In this document: in pieces, positions 1 to 10,167 of the stretch | How positions within the stretch are numbered: position 1 is the first letter of the stretch | Layout of the letters: each line of letters opens with the position of its first letter | DNA from: Siccirubricoccus sp. G192 | Lineage (GTDB): Bacteria; Pseudomonadota; Alphaproteobacteria; Acetobacterales; Acetobacteraceae | NCBI RefSeq assembly: GCF_019084075.1 | Contig: NZ_JAHREN010000001.1 | Coordinates: forward strand, 3,011,501-3,075,500 | Direction of reading: 5' to 3' | DNA: 64,000 nucleotides | Position numbers and translations under genes: made by a program | Notes under the pieces: model-generated | Seen by the model: only the letters and a program-made list of their open reading frames with translations | What the model was told of the DNA's origin: nothing | Database searches by the model: none

Positions 1-1016
1 CATGCGGAACAGGGTGCAGGCGAGGTTCAGCATCAGGATCAGCGACCTTGCGGGGGGAGGAGCCGGGATTCATATCCGTCGCCAGCGCCATCCGCACCTC
101 TGCCGCGCGCATGGCGGCGATGTCGGGCCGCCTTTCCTCGCGGATGAAGTAGAAGGCGCCGGGGAGCAGCACGGCGACGGTGCCGGCGCGGGCCAGGGCG
201 GCAATGCCCTCGGCATTGGCATGTTCCAGGTGATCGGCGGAAAGCGCCCCCCCAGCGCGCCGCCAGCGCGGCGCCGCCATAGTCGCATAACTGGTCGGCG
301 TGCAGCTTCACCGGCAGGCCGGCCTCGCGCGCCGCGGCGAAGACCCATTCGGTCTCCTCCGGCGTGAAGGCGATGCGGTCCGAGAAGACATCCACCGCAT
401 CGGCCAGCCCCTGCCGCGCCGCCGCAGGCAGGATCACCGCCGCAACATGCCGCGCATACTCCGCCTGGCGCCCGGCGAATTCCGGCGGCACCGCATGGGC
501 GGCGAGCAGGCTGGTCCGCACCGCAACCTGATGCAGCGCGCCGAGGCGGCGGGCAACGCGCAATTGCGCCAGTTCCGTCGCCTCCTCCAGCCCATAGCCG
601 GACTTGATCTCGATGGTGGTGACGCCCTCGGCCATCAGCCCGGCCAGGCGCGGCTCGGCCTGGCGCAGCAGCGCTTCCTCCCCGGCGGCGCGGGTGGCGC
701 GGACGGTGGAAAGGATGCCGCCGCCGGCGCGGGCGATCTCCTCATAGCTGGCACCCTGCAGCCGAAGCTCGAATTCCCCGGCGCGGTCGCCGCCGAAGAC
801 CAGATGCGTATGGCAGTCGATCAGCCCGGGCAGGATCCAGGCGCCATGGCACTCCGTGACCTGCGCCGCGCTTCCGGGCAGGTCCTGCCGCCGCCCGACC
901 CAGGCGATGCGCCCATCCTTCATGGCCAGGGCACCGTCCTCGATGCGGCCAAGCGGATCCTCGGCACCGCCTTCCATGGTGGCGAAATTGGCATCCAGCC
1001 AGATGCGGTCGAACAT
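1..1016 (-). CDS. hutI: Imidazolonepropionase HutI (3' end outside window; two apparent frameshifts)
   Basis: Hydrolyses 4-imidazolone-5-propionate to N-formimidoyl-L-glutamate, step 3 of histidine degradation, in the cytoplasm. Visible amidohydrolase features are the metal motif [16 protein letters not shown] and [11 protein letters not shown], then, after a frame change, ADHLEHAN and [10 protein letters not shown]. The ATG at 1016 overlaps the hutH stop (TGATG), so the two are probably translationally coupled. The reading frame breaks at a 7-C run (247-253) and again at a 6-G run (52-57). Removing one base from each run restores the expected family sequence through NLACTLFRM. Both breaks are therefore probably sequencing errors. 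The C-terminus lies beyond base 1. Identity is certain; whether the gene is really broken is not. Confidence 0.9.
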
Positions 1017-2515
1017 CAGCCCCATTCCACCAGCGCGGCAAAGCGCCCGCGTTCCACCAGCGCCTTCACCGCGGCGATATCGGGCGCCATGACGCGGTCC
1101 TGGTCCCAGGCCCCGGCCACCTCCCGCACTAGCCCATGCGCCTGCTCGATCGGCGCGGAGCTTTGCAGGGGGCGGTGGAATTCCAGGCCCTGGGCAGCGG
1201 CCAATAATTCGATGGCCAGGATGCCCGCCAGGTTGTCGGCCATGGCGTGGAGGCGCAGCGCGGCGCCGGTCGCCATGCTCACATGGTCCTCCTGGTTGGC
1301 GCTGGTGGGCAGGCTATCGGTGCTGCGTGGCGTGGCAAGGGCCCGGTTCTCGGCGGTCAGCGCCGCCGCCGTGACCTGCGCCAGCATGAAGCCGGAATTG
1401 ATCCCGCCCTCGCGCACCAGGAAGGCCGGCAGGCCGGAGAGTCCGGAGTCGGTCAGCAGGGCGATGCGGCGCTCGGCGATGGCGCCGAGTTCGGCCAAAG
1501 CAAGCGCCATGGCATCGGCGGCGAAAGCCACCGGCTCGGCGTGGAAATTGCCACCCGAGAGGATGTCGCCGCCTTCCACCACCAGCGGGTTGTCGGTGAC
1601 GGCATTGGCCTCCCGCTCCAGCACCCCGGCCGCATGCACCAGCAGGTCGAGGCAGGCACCGGCCACCTGCGGCTGGCAGCGCAGCGAATAGGGGTCCTGC
1701 ACGCGCGGGTCGCCGAAGCGGTGACTGTCGCGGATGGCGCTGCCCTCCAGCAGGCGGCGCAGCGCGGCGGCGGCGCGGATCTGGCCGGGCTGGCCACGCA
1801 GCGCATGGATGCGCGGGTCGAAGGGCGTGTCGCTGCCGCGTGCCGCGTCCAGGCTCATCGCCCCAGCGACGAGCGCGGTGCGGAGCAGGTCTTCCCCGGC
1901 GAAGAGCGCCGCCAGCGCCAGGGCGGTGGAGACCTGCGTGCCGTTCAGCAGCGCCAGCCCCTCCTTGGCGCCGAGGGTGAGGGGGGCGATGCCGGCCCGC
2001 GCCAGCGCCGCCGCGCCCGGCAGCACGGCGCCCTCGGTGAAAGCCTCGCCCTCGCCGATCAGCACCAGCGCCAGATGCGCCAGCGGCGCCAGGTCGCCCG
2101 AGGCGCCGACCGAGCCGCGCGCCGGGATGGCCGGCAGGATATCGGCCTCCAGCAGCGCCAGCAGCGCCTCGATCACCCTGGGCTGCACTGCGGAGGCGCC
2201 GCGCGCCAGGGACAGCGCCTTCAATGCCAGGGTCAGCCGCACCACGGGCGCCGGCAGCAGCGGGCCGGTGCCGGCGGCATGGCTGCGCACCAGGTTGAGC
2301 TGCAATTGCGCCAGCCGCTCCGGCGCGATGCGGGTGCCGGCCAGCTTGCCGAAGCCGGTATTCACGCCGTAGAGCGCCTCGCCCCCCGCCATCCGCGCCG
2401 TGAGCGCCGCGACGGAAGCTTCCACCGGCTCGCGCCAGCCCTCGGCCAGGCGTAGCGGCGCGCCTTCCATCACCGCGCGGAGCGCCAGCAGCCCGGCCTC
2501 GCCCGGCACGATCAT
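1016..2515 (-). CDS. hutH: Histidine ammonia-lyase HutH
   Basis: Deaminates L-histidine to trans-urocanate, the first step of histidine use. The protein of about 499 residues has the normal family length. The Ala-Ser-Gly triad that cyclises to the MIO cofactor is visible in [15 protein letters not shown] at about residues 138-140. N-terminal [11 protein letters not shown] and C-terminal [17 protein letters not shown] are also typical. An upstream ATG in the same frame would add 14 residues; I chose the ATG at 2515 because it overlaps the hutU stop (ATGA) and gives the usual N-terminus. The order hutU-hutH-hutI is co-directional with 4-nt and 1-nt overlaps, so the three form one operon. Confidence 0.97.
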   Translation of the reverse strand: MIVPGEAGLLALRAVMEGAPLRLAEGWREPVEASVAALTARMAGGEALYGVNTGFGKLAGTRIAPERLAQLQLNLVRSHAAGTGPLLPAPVVRLTLALKALSLARGASAVQPRVIEALLALLEADILPAIPARGSVGASGDLAPLAHLALVLIGEGEAFTEGAVLPGAAALARAGIAPLTLGAKEGLALLNGTQVSTALALAALFAGEDLLRTALVAGAMSLDAARGSDTPFDPRIHALRGQPGQIRAAAALRRLLEGSAIRDSHRFGDPRVQDPYSLRCQPQVAGACLDLLVHAAGVLEREANAVTDNPLVVEGGDILSGGNFHAEPVAFAADAMALALAELGAIAERRIALLTDSGLSGLPAFLVREGGINSGFMLAQVTAAALTAENRALATPRSTDSLPTSANQEDHVSMATGAALRLHAMADNLAGILAIELLAAAQGLEFHRPLQSSAPIEQAHGLVREVAGAWDQDRVMAPDIAAVKALVERGRFAALVEWG

Positions 2516-4189
2516 GGGTGCAGCATGGGCAGGTCCAGCCCATGCTCCCGCGCGCAATCGAGCGCGATGTCATAGCCCGCATCGGCGTGCCGCATCACGC
2601 CCGTGGCGGGGTCGTTCCACAGCACCCGGCGCAGCCGCCGCGCCGCCTCCGGCGTGCCGTCGCAGACGATGACCATGCCGGCATGCTGCGAATAGCCCAT
2701 GCCAACGCCGCCACCATGGTGCAGGCTCACCCAGGTGGCGCCGGAGGCGGTGTTCAGCAGCGCGTTCAGCAGCGGCCAGTCGGAAACCGCGTCCGAGCCA
2801 TCGCGCATCGCCTCCGTCTCCCGGTTGGGGCTGGCGACGCTGCCGCTGTCCAGATGGTCGCGGCCGATGACGACGGGCGCCGAGAGCTCCCCCGAGGCCA
2901 CCATCTCGTTGAAGGCGAGGCCCAGGCGGTGCCGCTGCCCAAGCCCGACCCAGCAGATCCGCGCCGGCAGGCCCTGGAAGCTGATCCGGGCGCGGGCCAT
3001 GTCGAGCCAGCGATGCAGATGCGGGTCATCCGGGATCAACTCCCGCACCTTGGCATCTGTGCGGTAGATGTCCTCCGGGTCGCCGGAGAGCGCCGCCCAG
3101 CGGAAGGGACCGATGCCGCGGCAGAACAGCGGCCGGATATAGGCCGGCACGAAGCCCGGGAAGCCGAAGGCATCGGCCAGCCCCTCATCCTTGGCCATCT
3201 GCCGGATGTTGTTGCCGTAATCGAGTACCTTGGCGCCCATGTGCTGGAAATCCAGCATGGCCTGCACATGCTGGACCATGCTGCGCTTCGCCGCGGCGGC
3301 GACGGCGGCAGGGTTGCTCTCGCGTTTGGCTTCCCATTCCGCGAGCGTCCAGCCGGCAGGCAGGTAGCCATTCGCCGGATCATGCGCGCTGGTCTGGTCG
3401 GTGACGATATCCGGCACCACGCCGCGCCGCACCAATCCGGGGAAGACATCCGCCGCATTGCCGAGCAGGCCGACGCTGATGGCGCGCCGCTCCGCGCAGG
3501 CGGCGCGGATCATCGCCAGGGCGGTGTTGAGGTCATCGGCGCGGTGGTCGAGGTAGCGCGTCTCCAGCCGCTTTTCGACGCGAGAGGGTTGGCATTCCAC
3601 CGCCAGCACGCAGGCACCGGCGAAGACCCCGGCCAGCGGCTGCGCCCCGCCCATGCCGCCGAGCCCCCCCGGTCAGGATCCAGCGGCCGGTGAGGTCGCC
3701 GCCGAAATGCTGGCGGCCGGCCTCGGCGAAGGTCTCGAAGGTGCCCTGCACGATCCCCTGGCTGCCGATATAGATCCAACTGCCGGCGGTCATCTGGCCG
3801 TACATCATCAGCCCGCGCCGATCTAACTCGGTGAAATGCTCCCAATTCGCCCAGGCCGGCACCAGGTTGGAATTGGCGATCAGCACGCGCGGCGCATCCG
3901 CATGCGTCTCGAAGACACCGACCGGCTTGCCGGATTGCACCAGCAGGGTCTGGTTCTCCTCCAGCCGGCGGAGCGTGGCGACGATCGTCTCATAGCTTTG
4001 CCAGTCGCGGGCGGCGCGGCCGATGCCGCCATAGACCACCAGCTCGCCGGGGCGTTCCGCCACTTCGTCATCGAGGTTGTTCATCAGCATCCTGAGCGGC
4101 GCCTCGGTGGTCCAGTGCCGGGCGCTGAGCACGGGGCCACGGGGCGCGCGGATCGCGGGGGCGTTGCGGAAGCGGAGGGCATCGGTCAT
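2512..4189 (-). CDS. hutU: Urocanate hydratase HutU (one apparent frameshift)
   Basis: Converts urocanate to 4-imidazolone-5-propionate using tightly bound NAD+. The N-terminal part has [19 protein letters not shown] and [19 protein letters not shown]. The C-terminal part has [38 protein letters not shown] and [13 protein letters not shown], all characteristic of the family. The frame breaks at a 7-C run (3664-3670), inside the Gly-rich NAD-binding loop that should read [11 protein letters not shown] at about residue 173. With one C removed the protein is about 558 residues, the normal length. It is the first gene of the hutUHI operon; 125 bp separates it from divergent hutF, so the control region is probably shared. 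No HutC-type operator was recognised by eye. Confidence 0.93.
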
Positions 4190-4314
4190 GGGCGGAGGCT
4201 AGCCCAGTCTCCGGGGGGCTGCCCACGCCCTGCCGCGGCCGGGCGATCAACAAGCGGCGCCTGGTCTTCCGGCCAGCGTTGCGCTTCCCGGCCGAATGGC
4301 GAATCCTCCCCGCC

Positions 4315-5673
4315 ATGAAAGCCTTCTTCGCCCGCGAGGCGCTGCTGCCGGAAGGCTGGGCGCGCGACGTCCGCATCACCACCGATGCCGGGGGCGGTAT
4401 CCTTTCGGTCGAACCCGGTGCCACGCCCGCCGGCGCCGAACTCCTGCCAGGCGTTGTCATCCCTGGCATCCCGAACCTGCATTCCCACGCCTTCCAGCGC
4501 GCCATGGCCGGGGCGGCAGAACAGCGCGGCCCCGCTGGCCAGGACAGTTTCTGGACCTGGCGGGAGACCATGTACCGCTTCGTCGGCCTGCTCTCGCCCG
4601 CGGATGCCGAGGCGGTGGCGGCGCAGCTCTATGCCGAGCTGCTGCAATGGGGTTTCACCGGCGTCTGCGAATTCCACTACCTGCACCACCAGCCGGACGG
4701 CACTCCCTATGCCGAGCCGGCGGAGATGGCGCTGCGGCACTTGGCAGCGGCGCGGCGGGCGGGGATCGGCATCACCCTGCTGCCCAGCCTCTATCGGCAT
4801 GGCGGCATCTTCGGGCGCGACCCGGCGCCGGGACAGCGCCGCTTCCTGAACGATCTGGATGGATTCATGCGGATCGTGGAGCACTGCCGCGCCGCCACCG
4901 CCGGCGATCAGCAGGCGGCGGTGGGGTTGGCGCCGCATAGCCTGCGGGCGGTGACGCCGGTCATGCTGGCGGCGCTCGCCGATGATGACGGCCCCATCCA
5001 TATCCACGCCGCGGAGCAAGAGCGGGAGGTGGCGGAATGCCTCGCCGCCACCGGCGCCCGGCCGGTGCAATGGCTGCTCGACAACGCGCCGCTCGATGCC
5101 CGCTGGTGCCTGATCCACGCCACCCATATGGAGCCAGGCGAGATCACGGCTCTCGCCGCGACCGGCGCGGTGGCCGGCCTCTGCCCGAGCACCGAAGCCT
5201 CGCTCGGCGACGGCATCTTCGCGCTGCGGCCCTGGCTGGCGGCGGGCGGCCGGCTCGGCATCGGCACCGACAGCCATGTCGGCGTCTCGCCGCGCGACGA
5301 GTTGCGGCAATTGGAAACCAGCCAGCGCCTCAGCCTCGGCGAACGCGCGGTGGCGAGCGATGCCGCGCAGCCGCATCCCGGGCGGCTGCTGCTGGAGGCG
5401 GTGCTGGCCGGCGGCGCCCAGGCCAGCGGGCGGGCGCTCGGCGCCATCGCGCCGGGGCGGCGCTGCGACCTGGTGGTGCTGGACGCCGAGCACCCCACGC
5501 TGGTCGGCCATGCCGGCGACGGGCTGCTGGATGCCTGGGTCTTCTCCGGCCAGGCCAATCCGGTCCATACCGTGATCTGCGGTGGCAGGCGGGTGGTGGA
5601 GGCCGGGCGGCACATCGCCGGGCCGGAGATCGCCGCGGCCTTCGCGCAGACCATGCGGAGGCTGCTGGCATGA
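4315..5673 (+). CDS. hutF: Formimidoylglutamate deiminase HutF
   Basis: Hydrolyses N-formimidoyl-L-glutamate to N-formyl-L-glutamate and ammonia, the branch of histidine degradation that then needs HutG; HutG is not seen in this window. The 452-residue protein is an amidohydrolase with the metal-binding motif NLHSHAFQRAMAG at about residues 56-68, HIHAAEQEREV, LIHATHM and GIGTDSHVGVSPRDELRQLE. I chose the ATG at 4315 (MKAFFAREALLP); an in-frame start 36 bases earlier gives an unlikely extension. It is transcribed away from hutUHI. Its stop overlaps the start of the next gene (ATGA), which suggests a hutF-SDR-GNAT transcript. Confidence 0.96.
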   Translation: MKAFFAREALLPEGWARDVRITTDAGGGILSVEPGATPAGAELLPGVVIPGIPNLHSHAFQRAMAGAAEQRGPAGQDSFWTWRETMYRFVGLLSPADAEAVAAQLYAELLQWGFTGVCEFHYLHHQPDGTPYAEPAEMALRHLAAARRAGIGITLLPSLYRHGGIFGRDPAPGQRRFLNDLDGFMRIVEHCRAATAGDQQAAVGLAPHSLRAVTPVMLAALADDDGPIHIHAAEQEREVAECLAATGARPVQWLLDNAPLDARWCLIHATHMEPGEITALAATGAVAGLCPSTEASLGDGIFALRPWLAAGGRLGIGTDSHVGVSPRDELRQLETSQRLSLGERAVASDAAQPHPGRLLLEAVLAGGAQASGRALGAIAPGRRCDLVVLDAEHPTLVGHAGDGLLDAWVFSGQANPVHTVICGGRRVVEAGRHIAGPEIAAAFAQTMRRLLA

Positions 5674-6425
5674 CGGAAGGGGTTCTGCGGGGCCAAGTGG
5701 CCTATGTGACGGGCGGCAGCCGCGGCATCGGCCGGGCCATCGCGCTGGCCCTGGCGGGGGCGGGGGCGGATATCGCGATCTGCCATCTCGGCGACCCGGC
5801 CATGGCGGAGTCGCTGGTGCAGGCGGTGGTGGCGCAGGGCCGGCGCGGCTTCCAGATGGAATGTGACGTCGCCAGCCCCGCTGCTATCCGCGCCTTCGCG
5901 ACGGCGGCGGAAGCCGCGCTCGGCTCCTGCGACATCCTGGTGAACAATGCCGGCATCAATATCCGCGGCCCCTTCGAGGAGATCACCGAGGCCGATTTCG
6001 ACCGGGTGATGGATGTGCATGTGAAGGGCATGTTCTTCATGGCCCAGGTCGTCTATCCCGGCATGGTGGGGCGCGGCCGGGGCCGGATCATCAGCATTGC
6101 CTCCCAACTGGCCTTCAAGGGCGGGCCGCTCGCCACGCCCTATTGCGCCGCCAAGGCCGGCATCATCGGCTTCACCCGGGCGCTCGCCTGGGAGGCGGCG
6201 CCGCAGGGCGTGCTGGTGAACGCCATCGCGCCCGGCCCGGTGGAAACCGATCTCACCCGCGCCCGCGGTCCGGAATGGCGGCGGATGATCGAGGACTCGA
6301 TCCCCGCCGGCCGCCTGGGGCAGCCGGAGGAGATCGCTGCCACCGCCCTGCTGCTGGCCGGGCCCGGCGGCAGCTTCTATGTCGGCGCCTGCCTCTCGCC
6401 GAATGGTGGGGATGTGATGCATTGA
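5670..6425 (+). CDS. Short-chain dehydrogenase/reductase (SDR family)
   Basis: A classical SDR of 251 residues, probably an NAD(P)H-dependent cytoplasmic oxidoreductase. The cofactor loop TGGSRGIG lies near residues 14-21, followed by DILVNNAG, the catalytic Ser in IISIASQLA, and the YxxxK pair in YCAAK. The acidic/neutral pocket after beta-2 does not let me decide between NAD and NADP. The start ATG overlaps the hutF stop and the TGA overlaps the next gene's probable TTG start, so the three are coupled. The substrate cannot be read from the sequence. Co-transcription with hutF might imply a role in amino-acid or sugar catabolism, but this is inference only. Confidence 0.9.
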   Translation: MTEGVLRGQVAYVTGGSRGIGRAIALALAGAGADIAICHLGDPAMAESLVQAVVAQGRRGFQMECDVASPAAIRAFATAAEAALGSCDILVNNAGINIRGPFEEITEADFDRVMDVHVKGMFFMAQVVYPGMVGRGRGRIISIASQLAFKGGPLATPYCAAKAGIIGFTRALAWEAAPQGVLVNAIAPGPVETDLTRARGPEWRRMIEDSIPAGRLGQPEEIAATALLLAGPGGSFYVGACLSPNGGDVMH

Positions 6426-7276
6426 CCGGCCCCGCACCCACCTGCCGCCCGATGCGCCGGGCCGAACTGGGCCTCGCCCTGGACTGGGCGGCGGCGGAGG
6501 GCTGGAATCCGGGGCTCCGCGATGCCGATGCCTTCTGGACGGCCGATCCCGGCGGCTTCTGGCTGGCGGAGCTGGGCGGCGAGCCCATCGCCTCGATCTC
6601 GGTGGTGCGCTACGGGCCGGGCTACGGCTTCCTCGGCTTCTACATCGCGCGGCCGGAATGGCGCGGGCAGGGGTATGGGCTGGCGCTGTGGCGGGCGGGC
6701 ATGGCGCAGCTCGGGGAGCGCTGCATCGGGCTGGACGGGGTGGTGGCGCAGCAGGACAGCTACCGGAAATCCGGCTTCACCCTGGCGCATCGCAACATCC
6801 GCTTCGGCGCCGGGCAGGTCGCGGCCCTGGCTGCCGCGCCCGGCATCACGGTGGTGCCCGCGGCCAGCCTGCCCTTCACCGCCATCGCCGCCTATGACGC
6901 CACCTGTTTCGAGGCGCCGCGCGAGGCTTTCCTGCGCGCCTGGCTCAGCCTGCCCGGGCATGTCGCACTGGCGGCGCTGCGCGATGGCGCGCTGGCCGGC
7001 TATGCCGTGCTGCGTCCCTGCCGCGAGGGTGCCAAGATCGGCCCACTTTTCGCGAACGGTCCGGCGGAGGCCGAAGCCCTTTTCGGCGCCCTGGCCGCCG
7101 CCGCGCCCGCGGGGCCGCTCTTCCTCGATGTGCCGGAGCCGAATGCACCGGCCATGGCGCTCGCCCGCGCCGCCGGCATGGCGCCGGTCTTCGAGACGGC
7201 ACGGATGCACACCCGCCCGCCGCCGCCGGTGCAGGCGGGGCGCATCTTCGGCATCACCAGCTTCGAATTGGGCTAG
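6422..7276 (+). CDS. GNAT-family acetyltransferase with two tandem domains
   Basis: About 284 residues. The N-terminal GNAT domain begins RPMRRAELGLALDWAAAEGW and has an acetyl-CoA loop like PEWRGQGYGLALWRAG. The second half (VVPAASLPFTAIAAYDATCF onward) resembles the C-terminal acetyltransferase domain usually paired with it in YitH-like proteins. I chose the TTG at 6422 because GGTGGGG lies about ten bases upstream and the RPM segment belongs to the first beta strand; the ATG at 6452 would cut into the fold and has no ribosome-binding site. The TTG overlaps the SDR stop. The acetyl acceptor is unknown. Confidence 0.8.
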   Translation: MTGPAPTCRPMRRAELGLALDWAAAEGWNPGLRDADAFWTADPGGFWLAELGGEPIASISVVRYGPGYGFLGFYIARPEWRGQGYGLALWRAGMAQLGERCIGLDGVVAQQDSYRKSGFTLAHRNIRFGAGQVAALAAAPGITVVPAASLPFTAIAAYDATCFEAPREAFLRAWLSLPGHVALAALRDGALAGYAVLRPCREGAKIGPLFANGPAEAEALFGALAAAAPAGPLFLDVPEPNAPAMALARAAGMAPVFETARMHTRPPPPVQAGRIFGITSFELG

Positions 7277-7328
7277 GCACCGGGCCAGCTCCGCCTGCCA
7301 TACTCCCCGCCTGCCTGCTGGAGGGGAG

Positions 7329-8306
7329 ATGATGCAGCGGATGCTCGTCGCGGTCCTGGCCGCGCTCTGCCTGGCAATGCCGGCGCTGGCGCAGACGCGC
7401 TGGGTCGGTGCCACCGCCTATCCCGAGAGCAACTACCACACGCAGAACCTGCGCCAGTTCCTCGCCGATGTGGAGAAGGCGACCGGCGGGCGCCTCACCG
7501 TGCAACTGCACACCAACGCCTCGCTGCTGCCGATGCCGCAGATCAAGCGCGCCGTGCAGACCGGCCAGATCCAGCTCGGGGAGATGCTGCTCGCCGCCTA
7601 TGGCAATGAGGACCCGCTCTTCGAGGTCGATTTCATCCCCTTCCTCGCCGATACCTGGGACAAGGCGGCGGCGCTGATGCAGGTGACGGAGCCGCTGCTG
7701 CGCGCCCGCTTCGAGCGCCAGGGCATGACCTTGCTCTATCTGGCGAATTGGCCGAGCCAGGCCTTCGTGACGCGCAACGAGATCAACCGCGTGGAGGACC
7801 TGCGTGGCACCCGCTTCCGCGCCCAGTCCACCACCCTGGCGCGGCTGGCGGAACTGGTCGGCGCCTCGCCCGTCACGGTGCAGCAGGCGGAGGTGGCGCA
7901 GGCTTTCAGCGCCGGCATCGTCAACGTGATGATCACCTCGGCGCAGACCAGCGTCGACACCAGCGCCTGGGACTTCACCCGCTACTTCTACGATGTCGGC
8001 ATGATGTATGTCCGCAATGCCGTGCTGGTGAATACCCGCGCCTTCGCCGCGCTCGACGAGCCGACGCGCAATGCCATGCGCGAGGCGGCGGCGCGGGCGG
8101 CGGCACGCGGCCCCGGCCTCGCCCAGGAGTCCGAAAGGGCGATGACGGAGCGGCTGCGCAGCCAGGGCATGCTGACACCTGCCGTCAACCCGCAATTCGT
8201 CACCGCCATGCGCGGGCTCGGCGAGCGGATGGCGCAGGAATGGGCGCAGAAGGCCGGCCCCGAGGGCCAGGCGGCGCTGGAACGCTACCGCGCCCTGCTG
8301 CGCTGA
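7329..8306 (+). CDS. TRAP-transporter solute-binding protein (DctP family)
   Basis: Periplasmic substrate-binding component of a tripartite ATP-independent transporter. A Sec signal peptide covers about residues 1-22, ending PALAQ, and the mature protein starts TRWVGATAYPESNYHTQNL. Family features include GGRLTVQLHTNASLLPMPQI, VQTGQIQLGEM, and the conserved Arg region EDLRGTRFRAQSTT that binds carboxylates in DctP proteins. GGAGGGGAG directly precedes the tandem ATGs at 7329 and 7332; either could be used. No dctQ or dctM membrane gene is nearby, so this is an orphan binding protein whose permease must be elsewhere. The ligand is probably an organic acid, by family only. Confidence 0.9.
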   Translation: MMQRMLVAVLAALCLAMPALAQTRWVGATAYPESNYHTQNLRQFLADVEKATGGRLTVQLHTNASLLPMPQIKRAVQTGQIQLGEMLLAAYGNEDPLFEVDFIPFLADTWDKAAALMQVTEPLLRARFERQGMTLLYLANWPSQAFVTRNEINRVEDLRGTRFRAQSTTLARLAELVGASPVTVQQAEVAQAFSAGIVNVMITSAQTSVDTSAWDFTRYFYDVGMMYVRNAVLVNTRAFAALDEPTRNAMREAAARAAARGPGLAQESERAMTERLRSQGMLTPAVNPQFVTAMRGLGERMAQEWAQKAGPEGQAALERYRALLR

Positions 8307-8331
8307 AGGGCCGGCCGGTTGCCGCCGAGGT

Positions 8332-9435
8332 TCAGGCCGGGCGTTGCCAGGGATTGGCACGCGCCGGCCGGGCGGCGTGCAGCAGCATCATCTCGCCGAG
8401 ATTCTCCGGCGTGACCAGCCCAACCAGCCTGCCATCCTGATCCACCGCGCCCACCGCCGGCACCGCCTTGTCCTGCAGCAGCCGCAGCGCCTCCTCCAGG
8501 CTTCCCCGGTGATGCACCACGGGGATGTCGGGGCGCATCACCTCCAGCACCGGGGTCTCCGGCCCGCGTTCGCGCAGCGCCCGGATGATGGCGTCCTGGG
8601 TCACCACGCCGCGCAGCCGCCCCCCGCCATCCACCACGGGGAAATCATGCTGGGTGGTGCGGATCAGGCACTGCACGGCATTGTCCACGGTGCTGGCGGG
8701 CGAGAGGCTCTCGAAGCGCGTCACCATGGCATCGGCGACCCGCAAGCCGCGCGAGACCTCCCGCAACTGCGCCGCATGCGCCTCGCCCGCCGCGCCCATC
8801 CAGACAAACAGCGCGATGAAGAGCAGCAGCGGGTTGCCGAAGAGTCCGAGCAGGCCAAGCCCGATCGCCAGCATCTGCCCGACCGAGGCCGCCACCTGCG
8901 TCGCCCGCGCGAAGCCCATCCGCCAGGCCAGCAGGGCGCGCAGCACCCGCCCGCCATCCATCGGGAAGGCGGGGATCAGGTTGAAGCCCACCAGGAACAG
9001 GTTCACCCAGAACAGCCGCCCGGCCAGCCCGGCGCCGGCATCCTGCGGCGCCGCGGCCTCCATTGGCGGCACGCCGCCGAGCGCCAGCACGAGCAGGACC
9101 GCGATCACCAGGTTCACGGCTGGCCCGGCCAGCGCCACCACCAGCTCCTGCGCCGGCTCCTCCGGGATGCGTTCCAGCCGCGCCACGCCGCCGATCGGCA
9201 GCAGGGTGATATCGGGAGTCTGCACGCCGTAGCGGCGCGCCGCCAGCACATGGCCGAATTCATGCAGCACCACGCAGGCGAAGAGCAGCCCCATGAAGGC
9301 CACGCCTTCAACCGCCGCATCCCAGCCACCCTGCGCGTAATACGCCGCGCCGATCCAGAGCAGGAACAATACGAAAGTCAGGTGCAGCCGGATCTCGGTG
9401 CCGAGGATCCGGCCGATGGGGATGGACCAGCCCAT
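8332..9435 (-). CDS. Site-2-protease-like M50 metalloprotease with two CBS domains
   Basis: A membrane zinc protease of 367 residues. The HEFGH zinc motif is at residues 58-62 in a transmembrane helix and the third ligand lies in NLIPAFPMDGGRVLRAL at about 142-158, so both active-site elements are present. The C-terminal third carries two CBS modules (about 230-290 and 300-355), which in this family usually bind adenine nucleotides and may gate activity. It starts 6 bp after the lipocalin stop on the same strand, so the two are probably co-transcribed. Family members cleave transmembrane regulators, but no anti-sigma partner is visible here. Confidence 0.9.
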   Translation of the reverse strand: MGWSIPIGRILGTEIRLHLTFVLFLLWIGAAYYAQGGWDAAVEGVAFMGLLFACVVLHEFGHVLAARRYGVQTPDITLLPIGGVARLERIPEEPAQELVVALAGPAVNLVIAVLLVLALGGVPPMEAAAPQDAGAGLAGRLFWVNLFLVGFNLIPAFPMDGGRVLRALLAWRMGFARATQVAASVGQMLAIGLGLLGLFGNPLLLFIALFVWMGAAGEAHAAQLREVSRGLRVADAMVTRFESLSPASTVDNAVQCLIRTTQHDFPVVDGGGRLRGVVTQDAIIRALRERGPETPVLEVMRPDIPVVHHRGSLEEALRLLQDKAVPAVGAVDQDGRLVGLVTPENLGEMMLLHAARPARANPWQRPA

Positions 9436-9441
9436 TCCGTG

Positions 9442-9993
9442 TCAGCCTCCACGCTGCGGCGTGATCTGCAGCCTGCCGATTTCGAAACCCTCGGCGCGGG
9501 CGATGCCCACCGCCTCCGCATAATCGCCCGCCGCCAGGACGGGGCGGCGCGACAGCACCCAGAGATACTCCCGGTTCCGATCCCCCACCACCGCCCAGCG
9601 GTAATCGGGGTCGAGGCCGAGCACCCAGTAATCCCCGTAGAAGGGCCAGAAGAAGCTGACCCGCAGCTTCGCCCCGTGGCTGCCCTCCATCACATAGGCG
9701 CTGCCCTCGGCATCGCGCGGCGCGCCGCCGGCGGCGGCATTGCGGCAGCGGTTGAGCACGCCGAGCCGGCCATCCGGGCGCGGCGCATAGGTCGCCGTCA
9801 CCTCGGTGCATTCGATCCCCTGCCCATCCTCGAAGCTGTTGGGGAAACGGGCAATCTCGTACCAGGTGCCGGCATAGCGGTTGAGATCCACCGAGGCGAC
9901 GGTGGCGGGCGGGTTCTCCGGCATGCCGGCGCAGCCGCCGAGGCCCGGCAGGATGCCGAGCAGCAGCAGGGCTAAGCGGGGAAGGCGGCACAT
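9442..9993 (-). CDS. Outer-membrane lipocalin lipoprotein (Blc-like)
   Basis: Of 183 residues. A lipoprotein signal peptide ends in the lipobox LGGC near residue 21, so it is probably lipid-anchored. The lipocalin signature GTWYEIARFPNSFE follows, then YWVLGLDPDYRWAVVGD and YLWVLSRRP, the second and third conserved strands. Bacterial lipocalins of this type bind lysophospholipids or fatty acids and are linked to envelope stress. The ATG at 9993 was chosen because it begins the signal peptide; the frame stays open upstream but without lipocalin sequence. It overlaps nothing upstream and shares a 174-bp divergent region with cydD. Confidence 0.9.
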   Translation of the reverse strand: MCRLPRLALLLLGILPGLGGCAGMPENPPATVASVDLNRYAGTWYEIARFPNSFEDGQGIECTEVTATYAPRPDGRLGVLNRCRNAAAGGAPRDAEGSAYVMEGSHGAKLRVSFFWPFYGDYWVLGLDPDYRWAVVGDRNREYLWVLSRRPVLAAGDYAEAVGIARAEGFEIGRLQITPQRGG

Positions 9994-10167
9994 GAGGCTG
10001 GTCTCCGGCGATGCAGCGGCAGAAGCGCCAGCCGTCAGCGACGGTTCCGCAGGTCCGGCGGGGGAGGGCAGCGGCGCCCTCGGAACGACCCTACGGATGT
10101 GTGGATGGACGGAGCCGGCGCAAGCCCGGCCCGTGACGCGCGGCCGAGGGATGGCTAGAAAGCATCC

